NCBI RefSeq assembly: GCF_021347895.1
Contig: NC_067132.1
Location: 27,435,757 to 27,499,756 of the forward strand
Length of the DNA: 64,000 bases
From: Acanthochromis polyacanthus
Lineage: Eukaryota; Chordata; Actinopteri; Pomacentridae
Direction: 5' to 3'
Under the pieces are notes generated by a model. The model did no database searches and was not told the origin of the DNA. It was given only the letters and a program-made list of their open reading frames with translations. Positions within the stretch are counted from its first letter, which is position 1; each line of letters starts with the position of its first letter. This document shows positions 48,541-60,665 of this stretch, in pieces. The position numbers and the translations under genes were made by a program.

Positions 48541-51382
48541 CTAAGAACTCCAGTTCATCTTTGTTTTTATTGCATAATCAAGGTCTGCGTTTCATATGGG
48601 AAGCCAACTAATCAGTATGTTCGTGCTTTTGCAATACTTCAGGCATAAAGACAACAAGTTTAGTTAAAACTTACTGTATACATATTTTTTTCTGATCAAA
48701 ACTGCAGTAGTAGTCTTTATTTTTTGCATCCACTGTGGTAGAGAAATCGCTTTAACATGATGCAATATTGGTATTTTTAATGTGCGAGCTGTTTAAATCA
48801 CAAAAACTGAATAATAGAAAAGTGGAGGACAAATTAAAATGGAGATTGGCTGAAAAAAAAATCAAAGCACAGGTTCCTCTGGGGAACAGCACCCAACATT
48901 AAGCCGGCTCAGTATTCACCTGAACCTACTGCCTCTAAATCCATCACATCAGGGGACTTGGCACGTAACCGAGGTGGATTTATGGCTTATTATTGTTTGT
49001 TCTCACTGTCCAGGTGAGATCCTGGAAGAACAGCAATAGTTGCATCTCCGGAGTGCTGATAACGGGGTGATATGGATCTGTGGTATCACGCCTGCTGCTG
49101 GGGAGGATTATGAAGCATCATGCTTGCACTAATGACCTAATTATGAAGCTGTGGCACAGGAGGATTCACACCATCATTTAAAAGTTAATCTTATGTTTCG
49201 TTTTTATATATATATATATATTTTTTTTTATTCATTTGCCAGAGTAATAGGCATATTTAAATCCAATTCACACAGGAGGTCCCATATTTAATTTCATAGT
49301 TTACTGGAATCTATGAGGCGCAGTCCCTGGGATTTAAGAGGCCTCAAAATTCCACTGAACTGTAACATTTGCTGCTCTTCAGGAAAATTAAGTCATATAA
49401 TACAGAGGGGAGTTGTGGAGTGCGGGAGCAAATGAAATAACAGGAAATGGGTTGAAATATAACTTGACAACAGAAGAATGGTAATTCCTTTCAAGAGGCC
49501 GGTGATAGTTTTTAGACTGATAACCATCCACAGATTAAAGTCCTCCCTGTGGACCTGTAATGCTTCTTCTGATATATATATTTAAAAATCGGCAAAAATG
49601 CCGCGCATACAGACAGAAGGCCGAGCTTTGGCGTAGCAACAACAACACTGATCAGCCCATTCTGAGCAATAATAGTCATTAAAAGGACAACATCACAGCG
49701 GAGGGAGGAGACAGGATTTCCCCCTGTGCCATCAAACTTGAATCAAGGACACAGTAAGGGCAGAGAAATTTCTCTACCTGCTGACAAAGGGGAAAAGATG
49801 ATCACTCTAAATGCCCAGCACTAAATCTTTCACACTTGTCAAGTCCACTTTGTTCCTGCTGCCAGAGTTGACCCCTCTCTCTCCATCAGCAGGGACCTGG
49901 CCTTGGTCGTCGGGGGGACGAAGGGGGAGAAGGAAGGCCAAGACTCCGGCTAAATTTATAACACGCGTTTATGCCTCATGTCCTCAAATCATCCAAACAT
50001 ATTGTAGTGTTCTGTTAAGGACACACACGCACATTTTTCAATATGATACCGCTCGCAACACAATAAAGCCTCCGAATGGGCTTCTGGCTGTTGTGTTTGC
50101 TAAATTTAACAAGGACACGGATGTCATAAAGCCTCACAAATCACTCTTTTTATGATAAGATGTGTTATTTTATTTCATTTTAAGCCTCAAACCTGCTGCA
50201 GGGCTACAACGCTGATATACACATCGTTTTTTTTTTTTTTTTTCTGCAACAGGCAATACAGTAACATGTTTGGGTATGTTAACTTCCATTTTCCGAAATG
50301 ATGTCCAAACAACTATTATACACATGGGTGGCAGTGTGATTGTCACAAGGTTAGATAGCTCATACAAATGAAAAATAAAGTCTCTCAAGCATGTTAGATG
50401 CAGTTTCCGAGCGCTGGGAGCAGACAAGACAATTTCAATTCAAATTTGTAGCAGGGAGATACAACAGATTGTAGCAGGGTTGATGTAAAACAGTAAGTGG
50501 GTCAAGAAAAGAGTTTCTGGATCCTTGTAACTTTGAGAAAGTCATCTTAAACACAATTATTCAATTTCTGCTTATATATGAGTTGCATTGTGCATACAGT
50601 TGCTTGGGCGACTGATTAATTACAAATGGACCTCAGAGAAGACATGTTTAAAAGCGCCTTGTAAAGTTTTCATCTATATTTCTACAACCTTTTTTGAAGG
50701 TTAGAGACCTGAACTGTTTCTCTTCGGTTTAGCTTTTCCTCTTTTACTGGCACAATGGATTATTTAGCTACAGCTAGTAAGAGATGAGCCATTTCCAGGT
50801 GCAAAAGGATTTCTCAGCAAGACTAAAGGTGCTTTTCATTATGGTAACTCCCAAGCGGTGTAACCTGGAAATCATCCCCCCTCCGCTGTCACAGAAGATC
50901 TTCCAATTACATAAATGCACCTCAATGAGACAATTAGCGAAGAAAGAGGAGGATTCTGAAGGAGCTTAAAGCGAGGAAACGCAGGTGTATCTTCTGTGGA
51001 AGTCTTTTATCAAGTGAACCCAGTCTCCACAAAATGACATTCCTATACAACTAAGCTGCAATCTCAATTACATTTTAAGCTAAATGTATTTTCTGTAGGA
51101 TTAGATTTGCTTGTAACGTATCACAACCTTTGCCCTTTATTTCATTTCTATACTGTCGTTCCTTTTCATCCAATCAGTCATATATTAGATCAAGTGAGAC
51201 TCGACACACTGGAAAACCTAGAAAATAGAGACGAAGCTTCAAACATGTCATGAAGGGATGTATTTTAACCCAAAGCATGATATTTCCTCAATTATTTTGG
51301 TGTCCAATAGAGTCTCGCAATGCATTGAATTTTCCTGAATCTATCCCCATGGTTCTAAACCTAAACAAAAAGCATGGGACAG
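48541..51382. other. Unassigned DNA, repeat-poor, with TA and T tracts
   Basis: No gene recognised. A TA/T tract lies at 49204-49230 and 17 T at 50227-50243. The block 48900-49200 has mixed composition and no visible repeats, so it is a candidate for conserved non-coding DNA. A 114-codon plus frame at 49811-50155 has no known domain. Confidence 0.4.
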
Positions 51383-51564
51383 GCGCCCAGATAGCTCAGC
51401 TGGCTGAGCAGGCAACCCATAAACCAGAGCTATAGTCCCCAATGCAGTGGCCATGGATTCAACTCCAGCCCATGGCCATTTACTGCATGTCATTCCCCTA
51501 CTCTTCTACCCATTATTCCTGTCTCTCTCTCTACTCTCTCTACATAATAAAGGCAAAAAACAAA
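51383..51564 (+). mobile_element. tRNA-derived SINE, nearly full length
   Basis: The head 'gcgcccagatagctcagctg' with 'gctgagcaggcaac' carries an A-box, and 'ggccatggattcaactcc' carries a B-box (GGTTCGANTCC type). A pyrimidine-rich body 'cctgtctctctctctactct' and a tail 'acataataaaggcaaaaaac' follow. The tRNA-like part is followed by 'ggccatttactgcatgtcat', a block I know from a common fish SINE. The anticodon-arm spacing is wrong for a functional tRNA, so this is a retroposon and not a tRNA gene. Confidence 0.8.
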
Positions 51565-52394
51565 CAGTGACAGAAAATGTAACTGAATGATGGTTTCTTG
51601 CCCAATCTCCTGGGTGAAACTTCGGTCCCTAGTTTTGTGTCTCTTTCAAACTGGCCACCTTTCCAACCACGTCACAGGTGAGAAATTATTTCTAAATGAA
51701 TCTGCAATTGACAGTGCAGCTCAGTTTTATGAGGAACACAAGGTTGCAGAGACTGGGTTGTGCATCTTTGTGGATGTTGGGTGGATTTGATAGATGATAC
51801 AGCTGGTGTCGCTTAAGACTCACGCTACAGAAAGAATGTTCCTTCCTTGCATCTCTCACATCCTCCAGAAAGGAAATCTTGTGTGAGGGAAATCATGTTA
51901 GCATAATAGAAAGCACACTAAAGGACAGTTCATGGTTTCCATTTGATTGATGTAGACTTTAAAGACGGTCGTGCATGCGGTTCTATTCGTACTACAATCA
52001 GTCCATGTTGGTCTGCATACAGACAGTTGCACTGTCCTTCATATCAAACACAGATATGGATGTCTCCTATGGATGTTTCTGAAAGCCTCGCTGTGACATT
52101 GTCTGGATAATGGTTTTGAATGAAGAGTGAGTATAATCATAAACATTATGATAATTCATTCTGAAGGAGGGGGCATCGATTTGTGTTGCAAATGTTCATA
52201 GCAATCTATGAAATAATTGAGAAAATTTATGCTCAAAAAGACAAAAGGCAACGTCATGGTGGTGCAAGAGGAAATATCAGAAGGTACATTCTTTGGGAAC
52301 CATAAATGCCTGCATAAAATGTCTACTGAACGGATGTTAATTGAACAATTTGACATGTTGGTGGCACAAAGAAAAATTTGGGAATTATCGAAGT
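51565..52394. other. Unassigned DNA, no gene recognised
   Basis: Nothing recognisable. Short open frames only. The idh3a-like homology starts immediately beyond its right edge. Confidence 0.45.
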
Positions 52395-53106
52395 TGGTCG
52401 ACCACGACGGCAGATATCAGCTGTAAACTCTGAGCACTTTGAGTTTCCTCCCAGATCCTTCGTGAGAACCTTCTTGTGTCTGACGGTGTTGAAGCAGGCC
52501 TTCTCGATCTTGTTGCCGTAGTCATGGAGACCCATGTGATGCAGCATCATGACGGCGCTTAGCAGCAGGGTGGTTGGGTTGGCCAGGTCCATGCCAGTGA
52601 TGTCAGGGGTGGTACCATGGACCGATTCAAAGATGGCGACTCTGTTGGTGCCGATGTTGCCGCTGGGCATCACTCCGAATCCTCTAGTCAGACCGGCACA
52701 CGATAACTGAGCATGTCTCCTTAGCAGTTGGGCATGACAGGGATGTCGAACTGGATCAGATAATGGACCATGTTGAGGCACACAGTGCCCAGGTACATCT
52801 GCGTGAACTTCACGTCTTTGTAGTTCTCGGTATTTCCTCAGAAACAGATCGTCTGACATCCTCGGGATGTTGGCCTTGTGGACGGCCATCACGCTGCTCC
52901 TCTGGTTGTTCCTGGAGTATTCGAAGGCGTACTCTGCGATGCGTCTGCTGGCATTCTCAGTGATGCCCTTACTGCTGAACCACGCCGTCCATGATCTCGT
53001 GCTCAATGCCGCTGTACTCGCCCTCCATGTTCTCACGGATGGTGACCAGGATGACATCGGTCTAGGGCGTCTTGTAGCCATCGATGGAGATGCAGGGCCT
53101 CTGTGC
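52395..53106 (-). pseudogene. idh3a (pseudogene): Processed pseudogene of IDH3A (NAD+ isocitrate dehydrogenase alpha), 5'-truncated
   Basis: Read on the minus strand, the segment matches the last two thirds of IDH3A, the catalytic alpha subunit of the mitochondrial NAD-dependent isocitrate dehydrogenase of the TCA cycle. Visible blocks in order are [110 protein letters not shown] and [21 protein letters not shown]3A is favoured over the beta and gamma subunits by SGNIG, FESVHG and TKDLGGN. The match spans sequence that is divided by several introns in vertebrate IDH3A genes but is continuous here. It is disabled: a stop replaces the residue after GYKTP, and a second stop follows VVQ. The middle part (about 52710-52835) lies in another frame with an internal stop, so at least three frameshifts are needed. 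The N-terminal third is missing. No poly-A tail is obvious at the low-coordinate end. A 252-codon open frame over this region is a mixture of true and shifted frames. Confidence 0.9.
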
Positions 53107-54594
53107 AGAATTTTAAGAATCTTTTCAGTAGCAGTAACATAATTTTACAAACAGCCAAAATGTTAGTTCACTGGCACATAACAGAATCAGAAAAAGACAT
53201 AGGCTTAACCTTCTGGAGACCGTGAATATGAATATCTGTGCAAGACTCCATAGAAATCCATCCAGTAGCTGTTTAGAGTGTAGACCAATCAACCAAAATT
53301 CCCATCACTAGAGCATTTGCTGCAGGCTATGCTAAAAATATTAACTTTGCTATTACAAATTAATACAACCATCCAACACACATCTAGTTTTATGGAGTAA
53401 ATGTATATTAGTAAGTGGCTGTTACAAAATAAATTATTCAAAATCACATCACCACTCACCCAAATAATCCACTCCATATATATAAAAATATAGTAGCAGA
53501 TTTCATACATGCCAGTACAACATTATCGAAGCATACAGGAAAAGTTCTGCATAATCAAGATGATTTAGTTTAATTATAATTCACAAGCTCCTGGAAATTG
53601 TCACTGTCATATCACTAGAAATTTATATCCAGTCCTTTTTTCCCCCTCCTTCTTGCCTCGCTATAAAGATGTAAACTCAAAAAAAAAAATCTGTTAAGAA
53701 GGAAAATGGCAACTATCCACTTTAGAAACTTTAATTGCTGGTGGGCTTATATAAGCTTACTTCTGAGGTGAATTTAAAATTCAGGCATATCTGCAGTAGT
53801 GACTTGCGCAGACAAGCAGATTCATCTTCTTTTTGCTGTATTTGCTGTGACCACATCACGGCACAGTAAGTGATAAGCAGCATGGTAAAAGAGTAAGAGG
53901 GATTTATCTCTAGCAGTGCTGAGTGGGTAGCTGATAAAGGGGTAACCCAGATGACTTGTTTTGACAGTAAACCAGCTAAGGACGGGGAAATGTGTTAACA
54001 GCATTATGCAAAAGAGGGAGACGTATTTTAATCGGAAATTGACAAGGATGACCCACAAAACGCATTATGTTGAATAAGTACTGTAAAAGTTCGAGTAATA
54101 AAATAGAGCAGAGATGAACAAAGGTTTATAGAAGGTATCTACATTTTGAGATAAGCGCAGAAACACTTCATTCACTTCACGACCAGCATAAGCCAGCCAT
54201 GGTTTTTCTGCTATTTTACATACAGTGGGGCAAAGCGGAACCAGAAAAGCCTGCAGCATCACAAGTCTTCCCATGATGATAAGAATTAAACTGTTAGTTG
54301 TGTGTAAATATTGCCTCTCATAACATATTGTATGCAAGGACTTTTTCATCTTTCATCTACCTCTAGTGCTCTGGTGACACTGCTATTGACTGAAGGCAAT
54401 TAGAAGCACAGTGAGGCTGAAGAGTTTGAATTATTTAGTGCATTTTTATTTGACCAAAGGTTTCTTCTGGCTTGAAATGGCATAAATAAGTGAAAACAGA
54501 CATTGTATTAGAGATGCTGCTGACAGATTTTAACTATTTCTTTGCTTTTTGTACATTTTTTACTAAAAAATGCAGAATCCAAAATGATTTTTTT
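53107..54594. other. Unassigned DNA between the idh3a retrocopy and the Tc1-like remnant
   Basis: No gene recognised. AT-rich, with short A and T runs. The part closest to 54594 may include a decayed end of the Tc1-like element ('ttatttgaccaaaggtttct' near 54449), but I could not pair it with an inverted partner. Confidence 0.4.
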
Positions 54595-55427
54595 CTCTGA
54601 AATTAACGGCAAAGCCTTGATTTGCCACCAGAGCAATCAAACGGTTCTTGTAATTCCTAACAAGCTCATTTTCATGTCTCCAATCTTTGATGTTAGACAG
54701 TTTTCTTGCCATCCGTCTGGTTTTCTTCACAGATTCTCAATGGGATTCGGGTCTGGCCTCCAGCATGTTCATATTGTTGTCTGTTCACCATTTCTTGACC
54801 ACTTTGGCTGCATGTTTCAGATCATTGTCTTGTTGGAGGGTCCAGTGCTACTTAAAGCCAAGTTTTTTTTTTGTTTCTGCAGACTGACTGATGTTTTCCT
54901 CCAGAATCTTAATGCAGTTCTTTTTTCTCATGATGCCATTCAGTTTAACAAGGCTGTCTGGTCCGTTGGCTGGAAAACACCACCAAAGCACCACATTCTC
55001 CCCATCATGCTTGACCACTTGGGATGGTATTCCTGTCTAAATGAACCCACTTTTACCTCATCCAACCACTGAACTGATGAGCAGAGCTTTTCTTTCTTTG
55101 TGCAGGTGAGCTTTTGTGGAGTCCTCCTGGGTTGGCGTTTATTGAAACCGACCTTTTTCATTATCTGTTGGAGTGTCTATCTTGAGATGTTGACACCAGA
55201 ATGCTTCTGATTCATCAGAATGGTTGAATTCTTCCACTTTTGGCTTCCCACCACATCCTTGGAGATGTTTCACAGCATGTAACTCCTTGTCCTCTTTGAC
55301 TATTCTTTGCATTGTGGCCACTGGCACGTGAACACACTTGGATATGACTTTATAGGCTTTTCCCGTCTTGTAAGCAGCCATAATGCACAATCAGAGGTCT
55401 TCGTGAAGCTCTTTTGGTTGAAGCCAT
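54595..55427 (-). pseudogene. Tc1/mariner-family transposase, decayed copy
   Basis: On the minus strand an ATG at 55427 is followed, with frame changes, by a helix-turn-helix segment (KAYKVISKCVHVPVATMQR), a GCGGKPKV motif in place of the usual GRGRPRKV, and RQPRRTP. A catalytic-core stretch with QWLDEVKV comes next (first acidic residue), then LQQDNDLKHAAKVVKKW (second) and, in another frame, PDPNPIENL (third). This D..D..E order and the 'LNPIEN'-like motif are diagnostic of Tc1-like transposases. The reading passes at least two in-frame stops and several frameshifts, and the whole is about 280 codons against about 340 in active relatives. It is therefore inactive. Terminal inverted repeats could not be identified confidently. 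A region after the ORF start at 55480-55570 may be the remnant of one end. Confidence 0.9.
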
Positions 55428-57695
55428 GACGTGTAATTGATTAGTAACTGACTATGGAACTAATGCATCAGCTGTTCTCAGTTAAATCCGAATAAAAATT
55501 CTCTAGAACATAGTAGAAAGAAGAATTTTCAACAATTTGAAGGTGCATGAGTAATTTTGGAAACAGCTCTTGTCATAAATATTCAAAAAAAAGTTGTCGA
55601 AAGCAAAAATGATTAATGAGCAAAATATCTAACATGATGTTTTACTGTCTTTTGTCACTTGATATGCAATTTCTAGGCAATAGAAACCTACTGGCCAATT
55701 CTGGGCTTAACTGAAGGAACCAGTTTCAACATGAAGATTTAATAAGTTGTAAGTAATCTGGCCCCGATAACGGACAATAGATCATTTGTTAACATTTATT
55801 CAGAGGATTTGGTTTGCATATAGGGTTTACTCAAGTTGGTCGAACTCATCAATAAAGCATTAGTACGGGATTTGTCAAAGTTTAAATGTATAAATGGGTT
55901 ATAATGTTCTTTTAGCAGGAGGTAAAAAGATTTATATGATTTGCATTTATATGACTTGCACATCTCCATACAACACTTCAATCTAAAACAAGAGGGTTTA
56001 GCAGTGGGAAGGGAAGTGGGAATAAAATAAGTTGAGACCTAAGGTAACGCTGACAGCCAGGCTGGCAATATTAATGTGCTTTCAGACTTCAGTTGGTGCG
56101 TCTGACTGACTTTGAGGCTCTGACTTTATCTGAGTGCAGCTACAAACTTTCAGGCAGGTAAATCACGCTTCTGACACGGCTCGGCTTCGGTTTCTTCGAT
56201 TCATTTGCCGCATCGTTTTAACGAATTGTCAGAGCTTGTCAGCAAACAATAATTATCTAGAAATAATGCAAAAACAGGCAGCTCTGGTGATGGACGGAAC
56301 CATTTTCCAAGCAAAAACAGTGAGATATTTATGCGGAAATGTTGTTCTTACCTTCCAAAAACTGATTAAAATCTCACAAAATATCCATTCCTATAGTGTG
56401 CTCCAAGTATGGAAGTGATATGAAAAGATATAATCGTGCACACACTTCATTACTCCTGTCTAAATAGTGTTAGAAAAAGCCAATGTTACACCGGTTCCAT
56501 TATTACTGAAGAGCATATTTTGCCCATAAACTTAGTGATACACAAAACAACTTTGTCTTTTTCAAACGCACTGAGCGAAACAGACACATCTTTTAACTTT
56601 CTCCATAGATTTCCTTTCTAGCATAATTATGCTGCTCCGTTATACAACACACCCAGCATGAGTATTAGAAAAAAAGAGAGTCAGTGAAAATCTCTTTCCA
56701 GAGAAGCCTCATATCCCACAGCGAATATATAAAATGAAGCGGCTCACTTTGGAAAAACATGAAAGAAAAAAAATTCTTATTAAGCTCCCCACTCTAAGAA
56801 TGTTCAATTGTTGACCAAGCTGAAAACTAAATGAAGATGCTATTTATGTTTCACTTTATTTTCCACTGTTTTGTTGCTAATCTAATGGAACCGCTCCCTC
56901 TGTCTTGTGTGAATTGAAATTCATGTTCCGTTCTGGTCGCCCGTGGAGCAGCATTCTTGGATCTCGCTGGCTAGCCTTTCATAATGAAAGGTGTCGAGAC
57001 ATCTGTTTCCGCAGGCAGTAATTAAGTTACTGTAAAAGACAAACAAAACAACTTATAATGAGATACCACATAAATTCATAGGAAGGCAGACAAAAACTCG
57101 TATACCTTTGATCACTGGAAATGGATGCAAATTTACCTTTTCTGCATCTGCAAATCCCAAGTCTGGAATGATATTCTGTGATGTGAAGCTAATTATCTCT
57201 GCACAGTTCTGCCTGCTTCAGTCGCATTACTGCAACTGATTCAACAGAAGGAAGATATAGAAATAATATGTGCCTCCCCAGACTGTAGCTGCACACACTC
57301 ACCCTGAGTCCAGTCTGAACTGAGATTACATACGATAAAAATGTGCTTCTGGTGTTATTGCTTCACATTTTGTTATTCCAACAGTCCAGAATAATGTGTT
57401 CCTTTTAAAGCTTGAGAATTTAATGAAACAGTTTTCTTTATTCTGTGTGTTTCTGCCATATATTCATTTCCAGTATTTTTTAGTTCTTGAAGAATGGTTT
57501 TTCAGTTATTTTGGGAAACCTTCACTTCTTTGCCAACAATTACAGCCGTTTCTTTGTTTCTGCATCTGTTCCTCTGCAAGGGTCAGCATAAGTCTGACAA
57601 CGTTCCCACAACATCGAATAACATTACCCACAAGTTCTAGTAATTTTTTAGAGAAAATGTTTTAATCGAGGTGTGTTTTAGGAATGTTTTTATTT
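55428..57695. other. Unassigned DNA, no gene recognised
   Basis: The first 140 bases may be the untranslated end of the Tc1-like element. After that I see no feature. A pyrimidine-rich 89-codon plus frame at 57396-57665 has no recognisable domain and ends beside the tandem array. Confidence 0.4.
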
Positions 57696-58738
57696 GTAGT
57701 AATATTCCTATAAAGGTAATATAATGTTTTAATGTCAACATTCAGAGGATGTTGATGGGAACACAGGTTATGTTCCCTTAAAACAAAGGAGGAACATTCT
57801 CCAACCAACATTCAAAAAATGTTTTCATGTGTCGTTAAGGATTCAGATGATTTTTTAAAAATAAAATATGCTAGTAACGTGATATATTAAAAAAGACGCA
57901 ACATTCATCCTGCAATGTTCTGAGGATGCTTTGGGGGTGTTCTTGAAGAAACATATTATAAAAGGTTTTTCTATGAAATGTTTCCCCAATGATAACAAAA
58001 GTAGGATGTTCTCAGTGCATAATTCAAAAAACGTCTTCAAGATGTTACCCAGACCTCAGATGACAGAACATCCTTTATAAGATGTTGTTGCAATATTGTT
58101 TTTTTTTTTTTTTAAAGGTGGAACATTCTTTATGCAATGTCCTCAGGATGTTGTGGGGGTGTTCTTGAAGGAACATCTTATAGAAGGTTCTTCTATACAT
58201 GGTTTCCCAGTGATAACTAAAGACAAATGTTCTCAATGCAACATTTAAAAAATGTTTTCAAGATGTTACCCAGACTTCAGATGACAGAACATCCTTTGTA
58301 AGATGTTGTTGCAATGCTATGTATTTAAAAAAGGTGGAACATTCCTCTTGCAATGTTTTATGGGTGTTTTGGGGATGTTCTTGAAGGAACATATTATAGA
58401 AGGTTGTTCTATAAAGTGCTTCCCCAGTGGCAACAAAAGTAGAATGTTTTCAGTGCATAATTTGAAAACATGTTATGAAGATATTTTTCAGACCTCAGAT
58501 GACAGAAAGTCCAACATAAGACGTTTTTGAACTGTTATGTTTTTTTAAAAAATGGAACATTCCTCTTCCAATGCTCTGAGGATGTTTTGGCAATGTTCTT
58601 GAAGGAACACATAGTAGAATGTTCTTCTGTAAAATGGTTCACTAATGATGCTCTCAACGCATCATTTGAAAAACGTTGTCAAGATGTTGCCTGGACCTCG
58701 GATGGCAGAATGTTCTTTATAAGAGATAAAGGTTGAGC
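57696..58738 (+). repeat. Tandem array of about 218-bp units (4-5 copies)
   Basis: The phrase 'aatgttctgaggatgctttg' at 57914 recurs in altered form at 58136, 58352 and 58570, giving spacings of 222, 216 and 218 bp. A shorter, more diverged copy starts near 57738. Each unit contains a 'ggaacattc' block, 'gtgttcttgaaggaacat', a 'tatagaaggttcttctat' block and 'gatgttacccagacctcaga' with 'tgacagaacatcc'. Units differ at many positions, so the array is old. T-runs (58100-58114 and 58749-58765) sit in or beside it. Similar 59-76-codon frames in successive units (58303-58530, 58527-58736) are just the repeat read in the same phase. Confidence 0.85.
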
Positions 58739-60377
58739 AATCTTCCTGCATTTTTTTTTTTTTTTGCAAATTGTTTGCCTTTCAGAAGAGTTGCAACTGA
58801 AGTAGTCACTGCTGCATTTTTGAGATTCTTTAATTCATACACATTCATCCAGCAGGAGGACAAAAGTAGCTGGTATTTCCTGCAAAAAGAGCAAAAGTAC
58901 CAACAGTCTTTTAGAAAACATCCACATGAGCCTTGTGGGTTCTTCTGTATTCAACGTGAGCGACGGTGCATTTGTAGTGGTAGACCGACAAGCACCTAAT
59001 AATGCAACCGCATGTGCATCTGGTGTCTGGGTTCAAAGTCTCCACTGTAAACACATGCACAAATCATATGAATTGGCCTTTAAGTGGAAAAAAAATCAAT
59101 ACACTCTCAAAGTACTGTATCTGTCAGTTCAATATGAAGCCTCTGCTGTCTTAGCTCAGTGTAAGGACTGAAAAGACAGGGAAAATATCTAACCTGGGTC
59201 TGTAGGAAGGACTATTTCTTAGCAGAATTATTTGGCGGCTTGTAATCCATAGCATGGGTACAATACAAGGCTAAACTCTTTCGTGCATTAGCATTTAAAA
59301 TGAGGAAATGACTAAGAAATGCTAATAAAGCTGATACATAAGCAACCCTGATAAATAAAACTTTCCAATTACATAAAATATTGAGGTTTATTCAGATGTA
59401 CTGAAGAGTGTTGAGTCAACCTGGAAATGTTAGTGGGGTTAATATTATCAACACATCGGAAGTTTTTGAAGAGTCATTATACAAATATAAAACAAAAGTC
59501 CCATCTATTATTATTTATGCCAAGCACAGATCACGTTGAGGTTCCAAATGGTGCACAAAGCTGTACATTGTGTTTCTGTACAGCCGACATTAAAGAGGAA
59601 AAAGCGTAGTTGGGGAAACAAAAACATCAAAAACAGGCTATAAATTCCTCCAAAGTCTGAAAACAACTGCGATGGAGGCGCTGCGTGTGTGATTCATACT
59701 GTGAGACAGTTCCCAGCAACAACAAAAAATCATATTCTGATGAGCAGATGTTGCTTCTAACTCAGAAATAACTCCGTCAGTTCCTCTGACGCTGAGACAT
59801 TTGGGCAGATAGCGCCGGTGTAGACGGACGTATCGGCTGCAGCTGTCATTGAACCGGTGACCTTTTTGTTTTTATACGGTTTCCAAAAAGCGCCGGGCCA
59901 ACCTGACAGCCTTGAATGTTCCTTGGCTGGCCAGGCTTGCTTGGTGACATTCAACCATCTCCCAGGAGACGGTTGCTTGGCGCTCAGCTCTGCGTTTTAC
60001 AAGGTCCCACAGTCTCAGGCAGTCCGCAAGCAGGTGGGGATAATAATTAAGTATGATTACTAGACATTAATCCATCCATAGAGTGACAGCCACAGCTGCC
60101 GCAGCATTATAGAGGGTTTGCAGGTGACTTAGCGCAGTCTTAGCGGCCAAAGTGGACGTCCTCTGAATAACTCATTGGGTTTTCATCTCATGCATCTTTA
60201 CTCATATTATCCAGCCCACGAATCCCCGTGAGACCGTGTTGTATTATCAGTGTCCTGTTATCATAAACTGCCCTCTCTCCAATGGACATCTGCCTGCTTT
60301 GGGGTTGGGTTTTAAGATTTTAGAAGTCTCACTTTGTTATTTTCTTGCTAGAAAAAAAGGCAGACCATCCAAATGCA
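58739..60377. other. Unassigned DNA, no gene recognised
   Basis: Nothing recognisable. A T run of 17 near 58749 follows the array. Small open frames on both strands have no domain signal. Confidence 0.4.
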
Positions 60378-60665
60378 TCAAATCTCTGGAACATTTTTAT
60401 TCAAGAGCTGCTCAGACTTTAGAAACTTTTCTCATTTGCATTCAAGTGCAGTTTGACACCATGACATCATCTTTTTTTATAGTGTTGTAACTCTTTATTC
60501 ATATTATTTTATCCTTCCCTTTAATGCTCATTTGCCTATTTGGCCATTTATTGTTGGTTTTATGGTTTGTTACTTTAATTGCGCCCCATTTTGATTCCAC
60601 TCTTGTTGTTTTTAAATGTGCTTTGTAAGTAATTTTGACTTTGCCTTCGACTTTGACTATAAAAC
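60378..60665 (+). mobile_element. LINE 3' end, second copy of the family at 15081
   Basis: The short frame around 60390-60440 contains 'SLEHFYSRAAQTLETF', aligned with 'WNSLPLHVRTTQTLETF' of the copy at 15081. At DNA level 'gctcagactttagaaacttt' is nearly shared with that copy. The following 200 bases resemble a LINE 3' UTR and end 'aaatgtgctttgtaagtaat', then 'tttgactttgccttcgactt'. It is heavily truncated and diverged. Confidence 0.6.

Noticed and set aside
51383..51460. tRNA-like sequence with A and B boxes
   Set aside because: The anticodon arm cannot be folded properly, and the sequence runs into a SINE body and a tail 'aataaaggcaaaa'. It is a SINE head and not a tRNA gene.
52763..53142. 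Plus-strand frames (66 and 91 codons) over the idh3a copy
   Set aside because: They are antisense shadows of the minus-strand pseudogene.
54542..55072. 176-codon plus-strand frame
   Set aside because: Antisense shadow of the Tc1-like transposase. The minus strand carries the D..D..E motifs.
57696..58738. Regularly spaced repeats that might suggest a CRISPR array
   Set aside because: The unit is about 218 bp of continuous diverged repeat with no short identical repeats and unique spacers, and the window is eukaryotic.
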